From: Clostridiales bacterium
GTDB lineage: Bacteria; Bacillota; Clostridia; Oscillospirales; Oscillospiraceae
Length of the DNA: 64,000 bases
Direction of reading: 5' to 3'
NCBI GenBank assembly: GCA_020859945.1
Contig: JAJBVG010000019.1
Coordinates: 1-64,000 of the forward strand
Below the pieces are notes generated by a model. The model made no database searches and was not told the DNA's origin. It saw nothing but the letters and a program-made list of their open reading frames with translations. The position numbers and the translations under genes are program-made. Each line of letters opens with the position of its first letter. Within the stretch, counting starts at the first letter, position 1. Positions 16,053-24,253 of this stretch are shown in pieces.

Positions 16053-16970
16053 TTATTCTTCCACTGGAGCGGCTTGGCGCCGGTTTTCCAGTAAAATACC
16101 AACTGCTCCGGCCAGGACCACCGCCATGCCCAGGTACTGGGAGGGCACCATCACCTCGCCAAACAGGACGAAGGTAATAAGCGTTGCCACCACCGGCATC
16201 AGCAGCAGGAAGGTCTTGACCAGCCAAACGGGATAGTTCCGCAGGTTATAATAGTACACCACGTAAATGAGCGTCTGCCCCAGGCCCGCCAGAGCCAGGG
16301 CCAGGGCTGCGTAGGGGTTGGTCAGCACCACGCTGAACTGCCCCAGTGTTCCCATCACCAGCGAGGTGATGAGGAAGAGGATCAGCGTGACAAAGTTGTT
16401 GTAGTAGGCCACCACGTCGTCACAGACGGGGTTGACCTTGTCCAGCTCCACGCTTTTGATGACAAAGGCGTTGCAGGAGACAAAGAAGGCGCTGAGCAGG
16501 AAGAAGATGTTGCCCGGGTCGGCGATGCGGAAGGAGGCGAAGTCAAATCCCATCACCACGAACACGCCCACCAGCATGACGAAGGTATACAGCCACGCCC
16601 GCAGGGTGAACCGCTGCTTGTAGATAAAGACGGACATCACATTGACCATCAGCACGTCGCATTTCAGCAGGGCTGTGCCGCTGGCCGCCGAGGACAGGGA
16701 CAGGCCGATGAACGCCGTGAAGTCCAGCAGAAAGCCCAGCGTGCCGATGAGCAGCAGACGGGGGAGAACGCCGTGGACCTGCGTCAGAAGCGGAAATTCT
16801 TTCTTTTTCAGCATGATGATGGTCAGCAGCACCAGCGTCACCAGTCGGATGCCCACCCCGGAGGTGAAAACCGAGGTGTAACCCACCCACTGCTGGCTGG
16901 CCACATAGTAGCTGCCCCAAATCACCGGCAAAATCAGCAGGGAAGTCAGGGAGTTCTTGGATGTCTCCAT
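16053..16970 (-). CDS. DMT/EamA-family transporter
   Basis: A 305-residue integral membrane protein with about ten hydrophobic helices arranged as two EamA-like halves. The first begins LLILPVIWGSYYVASQQWVG; the second contains ALALALAGLGQTLIYVVYYYNL. The ATG at 16970 has AAGGATGG at a suitable distance; the track start at 16982 has its ribosome binding site too close. As first gene of the operon it may import the substrate or export the end product. Members of this superfamily do both. Confidence 0.87.
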   Translation of the reverse strand: METSKNSLTSLLILPVIWGSYYVASQQWVGYTSVFTSGVGIRLVTLVLLTIIMLKKKEFPLLTQVHGVLPRLLLIGTLGFLLDFTAFIGLSLSSAASGTALLKCDVLMVNVMSVFIYKQRFTLRAWLYTFVMLVGVFVVMGFDFASFRIADPGNIFFLLSAFFVSCNAFVIKSVELDKVNPVCDDVVAYYNNFVTLILFLITSLVMGTLGQFSVVLTNPYAALALALAGLGQTLIYVVYYYNLRNYPVWLVKTFLLLMPVVATLITFVLFGEVMVPSQYLGMAVVLAGAVGILLENRRQAAPVEE

Positions 16971-16986
16971 CTTGCGCACCATCCTT

Positions 16987-17036
16987 ATTTGACGCTTGGG
17001 AGAAGAAACCTTCCATAATTGATTAAAACGTCAAAT
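16987..17036 (-). promoter_or_regulatory. Inverted repeat in the leader of the transporter-transketolase operon
   Basis: Perfect 8-base arms ATTTGACG (16987-16994) and CGTCAAAT (17029-17036) flank the region between promoter and start codon. It could be an operator or RNA hairpin. Confidence 0.4.
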
Positions 17037-17049
17037 TAATTATAGTCTG

Positions 17050-17078
17050 ATAATAGCGCATTGGAGAAAAATTGTCAA
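17050..17078 (-). promoter_or_regulatory. Promoter of the transporter-isomerase-transketolase operon
   Basis: On the minus strand TTGACA, 17 bases, TATTAT, about 80 bases before the first start codon. Confidence 0.75.
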
Positions 17079-17143
17079 CTACCTTAACTAAAGAATTTCT
17101 AGAATTTATCCGTGGCGAAGGAGACCAGCGTACGATTTACCAA

Positions 17144-17173
17144 CAAACCCCCGGTTGACCGACCAGGGGTTTG
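17144..17173 (-). terminator. Terminator-like stem after the Nif3 gene
   Basis: CAAACCCC and GGGGTTTG form an 8-bp stem 13 bases past the Nif3 stop; on the minus strand the tail is only modestly T-rich. Confidence 0.55.
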
Positions 17174-17185
17174 CTTATATTTCTA

Positions 17186-17983
17186 TTATATGGTATACGA
17201 CAGCGCCTCCCGGTGGCGGCGGGAGGGCAACACCTCCACGTCGGGGAAAGCCTCTCGCAGCCATTCCGTCACCTGCTCCATCACCGGGTTCTCGGTGGGG
17301 TAGTGTCCGGCGTCGATGAGGTTGACGCCGTAGTCCTTGGCAGCCAGGAAGTGGTCGTATTTCAGGTCGGCGGTGACGAAGGTATCGCACCCGGCCTGTA
17401 CCGCCAGGTCCAGCATGCTGCCGCAGGAGCCGCCGCCCACGGCCACCCGTTCCACGGGCCGCCCGGCGTCATAATACCGCAGCCCGTTGGGACGGAGCGC
17501 CTCTTTCAGGCGCTGCAAGTAGTCCTCCAGCGGCACCGGGGTGGGGAGCCGCCCCACCCGGCCAATGCCGTAGGGCCGACCCTGGCCGTCTGTGCCCATC
17601 TGCTCCAGCTGGCCCACGTTGGTCAGGCCGCAAAGCGCCGCCAATACGTCGTTGACCCCGCCGGGGCAGGCGTCCAGGCAGGTGTGGCAGCAGATGGCCG
17701 CGATGTGGTGTTCCGCCAGCAGCAGCAGGCGCTTGCCCGTGTAATTGCCGTCCTCGGCCTGCTTCACCGGGTCGAAAATCACCGGATGGTGGGAGACGAT
17801 GAGCTGGCAGCCCAACTCCGCCGCCTCCCCGATGGTCTCCGGGGTGATGTCCAGACAGGTCAAAATGCGCTCCACCGGAGCCTCCCGGTGGCCCACCAGC
17901 AGGCCGGAGTTGTCCCACGGCTCCTGCATCTGGAACGGTGCGCGCCGGTCCATCAGCTCATACACCGCCTGTACGGTCGTCAT
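17186..17983 (-). CDS. Nif3-like dinuclear metal centre protein
   Basis: A 265-residue member of the Nif3/YqfO/YbgI family, hexameric proteins with a di-metal site; reported links include GTP cyclohydrolase I type 2 but the cellular role is unsettled. Family motifs are visible: PWDNSGLLVGH, VSHHPVIFDPVK, CHTCLDACPGGVNDVLA and near the end LIDAGHYPTENPVME. It lacks the ~100-residue central insert of the Bacillus YqfO type. The ATG at 17983 follows AAGGAG and was preferred to the longer track start, which runs into the response regulator gene 13 bases away. Confidence 0.93.
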   Translation of the reverse strand: MTTVQAVYELMDRRAPFQMQEPWDNSGLLVGHREAPVERILTCLDITPETIGEAAELGCQLIVSHHPVIFDPVKQAEDGNYTGKRLLLLAEHHIAAICCHTCLDACPGGVNDVLAALCGLTNVGQLEQMGTDGQGRPYGIGRVGRLPTPVPLEDYLQRLKEALRPNGLRYYDAGRPVERVAVGGGSCGSMLDLAVQAGCDTFVTADLKYDHFLAAKDYGVNLIDAGHYPTENPVMEQVTEWLREAFPDVEVLPSRRHREALSYTI

Positions 17984-17996
17984 ATGCTCACGCTCC

Positions 17997-18692
17997 TTAT
18001 CCCACGTTCCACTTGTACCCAAATCCCCAGACGGTGGTGATGTAACTGGGGTTGGTGGGGTCGTCCTCCACCTTCAAACGCAGGCGGCGAACGTTCACAT
18101 CGACGATTTTTACCTCGCCGTAGTACTCCCGGCCCCAGATGCGGTCCAAAATCTCCTCCCGGCTAATGGCCTGGCGGGGATTGGTCATGAACAGGTGCAT
18201 GACGGAGTATTCCACCTGGGTCAGCTTGATGCGCTTGCCGTTTTTAAAGAGGACCCGGTTGTGGCAGTTCAGCAGGAAGGGGGGCTGGGAGATCTCGTCG
18301 CTGTTGGAGATGGGGGCGCTTTCCCCACCCAGGCGGCGGTAAAGGGCGTCCACCCGGGCGGTCAGCTCGGCGGGGGAGAAGGGTTTGGTCACATAGTCGT
18401 CCGCGCCGGTCATCAGGCCGGTGACCTTGTCCATCTCCTGGGTGCGGGCAGTGAGCATGATAATGCCCACCTTGCTGTCCCCGGCGCGGATTTGACGGCA
18501 GACCTCGAAGCCGTCGATGCCGGGCAGCATCACGTCCAGCAGCGCCAGCCGGATGTCCGGGTTCTGTTTCAGCTTCTCCAGAGCCTCTTCGCCGCTGGAG
18601 GCTTCCACCGTTTCGTATCCGGCGCGGTTCAAGTTCAGCACCACAAAGGAGCGGATGCTGTCCTCGTCTTCCAGTACAAGCACTTTTCTCAT
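17997..18692 (-). CDS. OmpR/PhoB-family response regulator (no adjacent kinase)
   Basis: A 231-residue two-component regulator. The receiver domain has the acidic pair (VLEDED), the phosphoacceptor Asp53 in ALLDVMLPG, the Thr in MLTAR and the Lys in DYVTKPFSP. The C-terminal winged helix ends with VDVNVRRLRLKVEDD and YITTVWGFGYKW. No histidine kinase gene lies beside it, so it is an orphan within the window. Its family usually binds direct repeats with an 11-base period; such repeats occur upstream of the exporter operon at 39740. Confidence 0.93.
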   Translation of the reverse strand: MRKVLVLEDEDSIRSFVVLNLNRAGYETVEASSGEEALEKLKQNPDIRLALLDVMLPGIDGFEVCRQIRAGDSKVGIIMLTARTQEMDKVTGLMTGADDYVTKPFSPAELTARVDALYRRLGGESAPISNSDEISQPPFLLNCHNRVLFKNGKRIKLTQVEYSVMHLFMTNPRQAISREEILDRIWGREYYGEVKIVDVNVRRLRLKVEDDPTNPSYITTVWGFGYKWNVG

Positions 18693-18712
18693 GAAATTAC
18701 CTCATGTAAGCG

Positions 18713-18738
18713 ATTAGCTGTTAGCCATTAGCTGTTAG
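18713..18738. repeat. Short direct repeat upstream of response regulator gene
   Basis: Two copies of ATTAGCTGTTAG, separated by two bases, lie about 20 bases before the start codon. The significance is unknown. Confidence 0.6.
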
Positions 18739-18846
18739 TCACGCACTGTAAACCGAAAACAAGCCGTTCATACGGCGATGTCAGCAAAAAGTTCGCAGCT
18801 GCTGCGCTAAGAGCTAAAATAATGGATGGTCGTACCGCCGAATGGC

Positions 18847-20220
18847 TCAGTCAGTGGACCAGTCGGCGGTGATCAGGTGAAAACGGTCCAGCAGGTCTCC
18901 GGCGGACTCCACCTGGTCGTAGGCGGAGCCAAACAGCTCCAGGGAATAGATGGCGTCGCTGCTGCGGAGCAAAATCATCCGGTCCCCGGAGGTGGCGTTC
19001 CGCTCCCGGTAGGTGCCGGTGTTCTTGTAGATGCCCAGGAAGGGGGTGTCCGCGTCGTCGCTGCCGTCGTTGTAGTAAAACAGGATGCCCCGTTCGTTGC
19101 TGCCGCTTTGGGAGGTGTCCTGGCGGGCCAGCTCCAGGCAGTCCAGCCACTCCTCCGGCAGCTCCAGATACCAGCCGTCGGTGCTGTTGTAATAGGTGAT
19201 GGAGACCACCGTATAGGAGCCATCGGCGGCGTATTGTCGCCAGTCCACCGCATAAAATAAATCGGAGGAGCTGCTGTCGTAGTTGGTGAGGAGGTAGGGG
19301 ATGGGAATCTCCGCCACACCGTCCCCGTTGATGTCCTGATTGGAGGTCAGGCTGTAGCGGATGGTGTCGGTGCTGTTCTGGCCGTCCTCGTCCAGAGTGA
19401 TGTTGCACAGCGCCCCGTCCCGGAGCAGAAGAATGTCCGTCAGCTGATAGGAGGCGCTGGAATTGACATCCTGCACCGCCCCGGTGACATAGAGGGCGGG
19501 GGTGCCGTCCGCCAGCAGCCCGTCGCTGGTCTTGTCGATGGAGGACAGGCGGGTGGACAGGTTGGCGGTGCTGACCGGCTCCAGCACGCCGTCCACGTTG
19601 TCATAGTAGGTGGCAGTGCTCAGGTCGCTGTCGGAGTTGCGAACCGTCATCAGCACCAGCTCCTGCTCATCATCGTCATCCAGATCCACCGCGCTGTAGC
19701 GGGTGTAGGAGGTCTGGGTCATCAGGGTGATGGGGGTGTAATCCTCGATGGAATAGGCCGAGAGGGTGTAAAGGGCGCTGGAAACCTGCCAGGCCACCAC
19801 CAGCTCGTAAACGGTGCTCTCGTCCCCCACCAGCTGGCAGATGAGGACGGAGTTGATGTCGGTGCCGTCCCCGGCGATGACACAGGCCACCTCATATAGC
19901 CCTTCATCGTCTTTGGTGAAGATGTAAATTTTGAGCGGAGTCTCCGTGGCGGAGCTTTCCCGGAAAAAGGCCAGGGCCTCCTGCTCCCCGTCGCCGTCCA
20001 GGTCCTGTAGTTGGACCGGCTGGGTGTTGGAGCCGGACAGGGGCGGGGCGTATTCCAGCCCGGAGTCCAGCAGACTTTGCAGATTCTCCTCAAGAGAGGT
20101 ATATTCCTCGGAAGCCTTGGGCAAAGCGTACAGTTCGTCGGTGGATTCCAGCACATTGAAGCTGCAACCGGACAGAACCAGCATGGACAGCGCGCACAGC
20201 GCGGCGAGCAGCCGTTTCAT
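18847..20220 (-). CDS. Secreted lipoprotein with FG-GAP-like calcium-loop repeats
   Basis: A 457-residue protein with a lipoprotein signal (MKRLLAALCALSMLVLSGC). The mature part has three aspartate-rich loops, LQDLDGDGEQEAL, AVDLDDDDEQELVL and NQDINGDGVAEIP, typical of VCBS/FG-GAP beta-propeller repeats that bind calcium. It should sit on the outer membrane face and may bind cell-wall or extracellular ligands; function is unknown. The ATG at 20220 was chosen for the signal peptide; the 42 upstream codons in the track overlap the promoter region. Confidence 0.85.
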   Translation of the reverse strand: MKRLLAALCALSMLVLSGCSFNVLESTDELYALPKASEEYTSLEENLQSLLDSGLEYAPPLSGSNTQPVQLQDLDGDGEQEALAFFRESSATETPLKIYIFTKDDEGLYEVACVIAGDGTDINSVLICQLVGDESTVYELVVAWQVSSALYTLSAYSIEDYTPITLMTQTSYTRYSAVDLDDDDEQELVLMTVRNSDSDLSTATYYDNVDGVLEPVSTANLSTRLSSIDKTSDGLLADGTPALYVTGAVQDVNSSASYQLTDILLLRDGALCNITLDEDGQNSTDTIRYSLTSNQDINGDGVAEIPIPYLLTNYDSSSSDLFYAVDWRQYAADGSYTVVSITYYNSTDGWYLELPEEWLDCLELARQDTSQSGSNERGILFYYNDGSDDADTPFLGIYKNTGTYRERNATSGDRMILLRSSDAIYSLELFGSAYDQVESAGDLLDRFHLITADWSTD

Positions 20221-20342
20221 AGGGATGGTCGGCCTCCTTTCAGGATTCAATCTCCCCACAGTATACCATAGAATCGGGGAAAAGCCCACCAAAATTTTTG
20301 CGCCGCGGAGACTTTTTGCACCGGTTCCGGCGAAAGGACAGC

Positions 20343-21401
20343 TCACTTCACCAGTTTTTCCATCACGGCGCAGAAGGTGTCCATATCCTCCCCGGTGCCG
20401 ATGGTCACCCGGAGGAAATTGTCAATGCGGGGCTTGTCAAAGTAGCGCACCAAAATTCCCTCCTGCCGCAGCTGAGCGAAAAGCGTTTTGGCGGGCACTT
20501 TTTCGTGGCTGATGAAGATGAAATTGGCCTTGCTGGGCAGAACGGTGAAGCCAAGCGCTTGCAGTCTGCGCACCGTGACCTCCCGCGTGGCGGCCACCTT
20601 CGCGCAGTTCTCCCGGAACCAGGCCCGGTCCTGCACCGCCGCCGTGCCGCCCGCGATGGCCAGCCGGTCCAGGGTGTAGGAGTTGATGGAGTTCTTGACG
20701 CAGTTGACTGCCTGAATCAGATTCTCACTGCCAAAGGCGAAGCCCACCCGCAGACCCGCCAGAGAGCGGGACTTGGACATAGTCTGCACCACCAGCAGGT
20801 TGGGGTACTCCTCCAGCAGCGGCAGGGCGGAGGCGCCGCCGAAATCCACATAGGCTTCGTCCACGATGACCACCACGTCCGGGCTGCCCTCCAGCACCCG
20901 GCGCAGCTCGCTCTGGGGCAGCTCGATGCCGGTGGGGGCGTTGGGGTTGGTGATGACAACGCCGTTGTTGCCGCCGATGAGCCCCTCCACCGGCATGGTG
21001 AAGTCGTCGTTCAGGGGGACGATTTTGCAGTTGATACCAAACATCTCCGCGTAGACCGGGTAAAAGCTATAGGTGATGTCCGGGAAGGCGACGGTGTCGC
21101 CCACGCCGAAAAACGCCTGAAACGCAAACGCCAGCACTTCGTCAGAGCCGTTGCCCACAAAAATTTGGCTCTCTTTCAGGCCGTAGGCCTCCGCCAGCGC
21201 AGCGCGCAGGGCGGTCCCCTCCGGGTCGGAGTAAAGCCGCAGGCTCTCGTTGGTGTTCTCCCGAATGGCCTCCAGCGCCCTGGGCGAGGGGGGATAGGGG
21301 TTTTCGTTGGTGTTCAGCTTGATAAACTTCCGGTCCCTGGGCTGCTCCCCCGGGGTGTAGGGGACCAGATTCTGGATACGACTGCTCCAAAATTCTTTCA
21401 T
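20343..21401 (-). CDS. hisC: Histidinol-phosphate aminotransferase (class I/II)
   Basis: A 352-residue PLP-dependent aminotransferase that converts imidazole-acetol phosphate to histidinol phosphate. It starts MKEFWSSRIQNLVPYTPGEQP, has KLNTNENPYPPSP, the Asp/Tyr pair in VVIVDEAYVDFGG, and the Schiff-base lysine in SKSRSLAGLRVGF. It is not in a his operon here; paralogues can act on aromatic amino acids, so the substrate is less certain than the family. The ATG at 21401 follows GAGAGG. The DUF951 gene is 17 bases upstream. Confidence 0.92.
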   Translation of the reverse strand: MKEFWSSRIQNLVPYTPGEQPRDRKFIKLNTNENPYPPSPRALEAIRENTNESLRLYSDPEGTALRAALAEAYGLKESQIFVGNGSDEVLAFAFQAFFGVGDTVAFPDITYSFYPVYAEMFGINCKIVPLNDDFTMPVEGLIGGNNGVVITNPNAPTGIELPQSELRRVLEGSPDVVVIVDEAYVDFGGASALPLLEEYPNLLVVQTMSKSRSLAGLRVGFAFGSENLIQAVNCVKNSINSYTLDRLAIAGGTAAVQDRAWFRENCAKVAATREVTVRRLQALGFTVLPSKANFIFISHEKVPAKTLFAQLRQEGILVRYFDKPRIDNFLRVTIGTGEDMDTFCAVMEKLVK

Positions 21402-21418
21402 AGGATTTTGCCTCTCTC

Positions 21419-21619
21419 TCACGGTTTTTCCGCCGGTTGACCGGCGGGCAGGATCTTTTTCACGCTTTTTTCCGCCTTGCTGCGGGGAATCATCATCTCC
21501 CGGCCGCAGCCCTGGCAGCGCAGGCGGAAGTCCATGCCGATGCGCAGCACCAGCCACTCCCGGCTGCCGCAGGGGTGCGGTTTTTTCATCAACAGTACAT
21601 CGTTGACATGGATATCCAT
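21419..21619 (-). CDS. DUF951-family small protein
   Basis: A 66-residue protein typical of the DUF951 family of Firmicutes: it starts with VNDVLLMKKPHPCGSREW and has CQGCGREMMIPR, giving three cysteines that could bind a metal, and a basic C-terminus. A good AAAGGAG lies upstream. Function is unknown. It forms a two-gene unit with hisC. Confidence 0.9.
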   Translation of the reverse strand: MDIHVNDVLLMKKPHPCGSREWLVLRIGMDFRLRCQGCGREMMIPRSKAEKSVKKILPAGQPAEKP

Positions 21620-21736
21620 AAAAGACGCTCCTTTGCTTTAACTCGCTAATACGCTAACACAACGCAACCCGCCTGTCAAGCACGAGTTTGGGATACCCCT
21701 ATTGTTGCAGTTTTTCGGGCAAATGTCAATTCCTCG

Positions 21737-21765
21737 TTGCAATTCCATTCGGAATCGGCTATACT
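21737..21765 (+). promoter_or_regulatory. Promoter of the murD-M42 cluster
   Basis: TTGCAA, 17 bases, TATACT, about 60 bases before the murD start. Confidence 0.65.
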
Positions 21766-21823
21766 ATTTCTGTTGCGTTCTCGCAAATGAACTGTGCTTA
21801 CCACGTTTGGGGAGGAACCTGAA

Positions 21824-23212
21824 ATGACCTTTGCGGAGTATTTGACTTCCTTACAGAATAAAACCGTCGCCATCATCGGCATCGGCGTCAGCAATACCCC
21901 CTGGATCAAGCTGCTGCTGCGCCGGGGCATTTCTGTGACCGCCTGCGACCGGGCCACGAGAGAGAAATTTGGCAACGACGCCCTGCTGGACGAGCTGGAG
22001 GCCATGGGCGCGACGTTGAAGCTGGGGCCGGACTATCTGGACGGGCTGGACCAGGACATCATCTTTCGGTCCCCCGGCATCCGCCCGGACATCCCCGCCT
22101 TTGAAGCGGCGAAGGCTCGCGGCAGCTTGGTGACCTCCGAGATGGAGGTATTTTTCCACGTCTGCCCCTGCAAGAAGATCGCCGTCACCGGCTCCGACGG
22201 CAAAACCACCACCACCACCATCATCGCCAAGGTGCTGGAGGCGGCTGGGTATACCGTCCACCTGGGAGGCAACATTGGCCGCCCGCTGCTGCCGGATACA
22301 GAGCAGATGCAGCCGGATGACATCGCCGTGTTGGAGCTGTCCTCCTTCCAGCTGTTGACCATGGACGCCAGCCCGGACATCGCCGTGGTCACCAACCTGG
22401 CCCCCAACCACCTGGACATCCACAAGGGCATGGAGGAGTATGTGGCGGCCAAGAAAAACATCTTCCGTTACCAGACCGCCCAACAAAAGGTGGTGCTGAA
22501 CCGTGACAACGCCATCACCAACGGCTTTGCGGCCGAGGCCCCCGGCCAGGTGACGCTGTTTTCCCGTCAGAACCCTCTGGATGAGGGCGTGGTGCTGGAG
22601 GACGGCGTGATTTGCGTCAAAAAGGCAGGGGAGACCCGGCAGGTGCTTCCCGTGAAAGACATCCTCATCCCCGGCGTCCACAATGTAGAGAACTACATGG
22701 CGGCTGTGGCCGCGCTGGACGGTCTGGTGGAGGACGAGGTGTTCCGCCGGTTCGCCGCCAGCTTCGGCGGGGTGGAGCACCGCATCGAGCTGGTGCGGGT
22801 GCGGAACGGCGTGAAGTATTACAACGACTCCATCGCCTCCAGCCCCAGCCGCACCATCGCCGGGCTGCGCTCCTTCCACCAGAAGGTGATTCTGATTGCC
22901 GGAGGCTACGACAAACACATCCCCTACGACGTGCTCGGCCCCGACTTGGTGGCCCACGTCAAGCAGTTGGTGCTCACCGGCGCCACCGCCGGGAAAATCC
23001 GAGCGGCGGCGGAAAACGCCCCCGGCTACGACCCGGCGCAGTTGCCCATCTGCGAGACAGAGAATCTGGCCGCCGCTGTCCAAAAGGCGGCAGAACTGGC
23101 CCAGCCGGGGGACATCGTGATTTTGTCCCCGGCCAGCGCCTCCTTTGACCAGTTTAAGAACTTTATGGAGCGGGGCAACGTGTTTAAGCAGCTGGTGAAT
23201 GAGCTGCCGTAA
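21824..23212 (+). CDS. murD: UDP-N-acetylmuramoyl-L-alanine--D-glutamate ligase
   Basis: Adds D-glutamate to the peptidoglycan precursor in the cytoplasm. The 462-residue protein has the N-terminal Rossmann-like domain (VAIIGIGVSNTPWIKLL), the ATP-binding loop VTGSDGKTTTTT, ELSSFQL, NLAPNHLDIHKGMEEY, and the C-terminal ligase domain with NDSIASSPSRTIAGL and LSPASASFDQFKNF. The ATG at 21824 follows GGGGAGG; the track start ten codons earlier lacks that. It is unusual to find it apart from other mur genes, at the head of a peptidase cluster, with the next gene only 12 bases away. Confidence 0.96.
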   Translation: MTFAEYLTSLQNKTVAIIGIGVSNTPWIKLLLRRGISVTACDRATREKFGNDALLDELEAMGATLKLGPDYLDGLDQDIIFRSPGIRPDIPAFEAAKARGSLVTSEMEVFFHVCPCKKIAVTGSDGKTTTTTIIAKVLEAAGYTVHLGGNIGRPLLPDTEQMQPDDIAVLELSSFQLLTMDASPDIAVVTNLAPNHLDIHKGMEEYVAAKKNIFRYQTAQQKVVLNRDNAITNGFAAEAPGQVTLFSRQNPLDEGVVLEDGVICVKKAGETRQVLPVKDILIPGVHNVENYMAAVAALDGLVEDEVFRRFAASFGGVEHRIELVRVRNGVKYYNDSIASSPSRTIAGLRSFHQKVILIAGGYDKHIPYDVLGPDLVAHVKQLVLTGATAGKIRAAAENAPGYDPAQLPICETENLAAAVQKAAELAQPGDIVILSPASASFDQFKNFMERGNVFKQLVNELP

Positions 23213-23224
23213 GGAGGGACCTTT

Positions 23225-24253
23225 TTGACCGCGTTTGAACAACTGGCCCGCCTGACCCAATCCCCCGGCCCCACCGGGTTCGAGGGGACGGCGGCAAAGA
23301 CCGCCGCAGAGCTGCTTCGCCCGCTGGCGGATGAGGTCTGGACAGACACCATGGGCAGCGTCCTGGGCGTGAAGCGCTGCGGCAAAGCCGGAGCGAAAAA
23401 AATCCTGCTGGACGCCCATCTGGACGAGGTGGGGCTGATCATCACCGGCTACGAGCGGGGCTATCTGCGCTTTTCCACCTTGGGGGGCATCGACCCCCGC
23501 ATTTTGCCCAACCGGGAGGTCACGGTGCTGACCGTGCCGCCCCTGACCGGCATCGTCGCGGGAGCGCTGCCGGAGGACGGCGACAAGGCGGCGGTTCTGT
23601 CCGACCTGCGCATCGACGTGGGACTGACCCAGCAGGAGGCCCAGGCCCGCATCCCGGTGGGGACGCCGGTGGCCTATCGGGAGGACACCTTTCGTATGGG
23701 CGAAACCCGCGTGGCCGGAAAATCTCTGGACGACCGCTCCTGTTTTTATCTCTTGCTGCGGACGTTGGAGCTGCTTCAAGAGCGGGAGATGGACGTGGAT
23801 GTCTACGTCCTCGGCTCCGTCGGCGAAGAAGTGGACAGCCGGGGCGCTGTGACCGCGACCTATGGCGTCGCGCCGGACTGCGCCGTGGCGGTAGACGTGA
23901 CCTTTGGCAGCAGCGCCGACTGCTCCGGGGATGAGTGCTTCTCGCTGGGGAGCGGCCCGGTCATCGGCGTGGGGCCGAACATCGCTCAGTGGATGTTCCG
24001 GCGGATGAAAGCAAAAGCCGAAGCGGAGAAGATTCCCTACTCCGTGGAGGTCATGGCCGGTTCCACCGGCACCAACGGGTGGGACATCCAAATCCTGCGG
24101 GAGGGCATCCCCACCGCCATCCTCAGCCTCCCTCTGCGGTATATGCACACGCCGCTGGAGGTCATCGACCTGGGTGACGTGGAACAGTGCGCCCGGCTGC
24201 TGGCGGCCTTCGTAGAGCGCATCGGAGAGGAGGCGCTGTCATGCGGGAACTGA
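23225..24253 (+). CDS. M42-family metallo-aminopeptidase, paralogue 1
   Basis: A 342-residue glutamyl-aminopeptidase/endoglucanase-like M42 protein, cytoplasmic, expected to form tetrahedral dodecamers that trim peptides. All metal and catalytic positions are visible: LDAHLDEVG, the bridging Asp in GKSLDDRSC, GSVGEEVDSRGA, AVDVTFG, and LPLRYMHTPLEV. The start is TTG at 23225, 12 bases after murD and supported by AAGGAGGG. It overlaps the next paralogue by 13 bases. Confidence 0.92.
   Translation: MTAFEQLARLTQSPGPTGFEGTAAKTAAELLRPLADEVWTDTMGSVLGVKRCGKAGAKKILLDAHLDEVGLIITGYERGYLRFSTLGGIDPRILPNREVTVLTVPPLTGIVAGALPEDGDKAAVLSDLRIDVGLTQQEAQARIPVGTPVAYREDTFRMGETRVAGKSLDDRSCFYLLLRTLELLQEREMDVDVYVLGSVGEEVDSRGAVTATYGVAPDCAVAVDVTFGSSADCSGDECFSLGSGPVIGVGPNIAQWMFRRMKAKAEAEKIPYSVEVMAGSTGTNGWDIQILREGIPTAILSLPLRYMHTPLEVIDLGDVEQCARLLAAFVERIGEEALSCGN

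Noticed and set aside
12496-16970. Ordinary non-oxidative pentose phosphate operon
   Set aside because: The isomerase lacks typical RpiB residues, and there is no epimerase, transaldolase or kinase, while an aldehyde reductase and a DMT transporter are present. It remains the main alternative, but the special-pathway reading explains more.
21851-24148. 765-codon minus-strand ORF across murD and the first M42 gene
   Set aside because: It spans two real plus-strand genes and has no motif; a codon-bias shadow.
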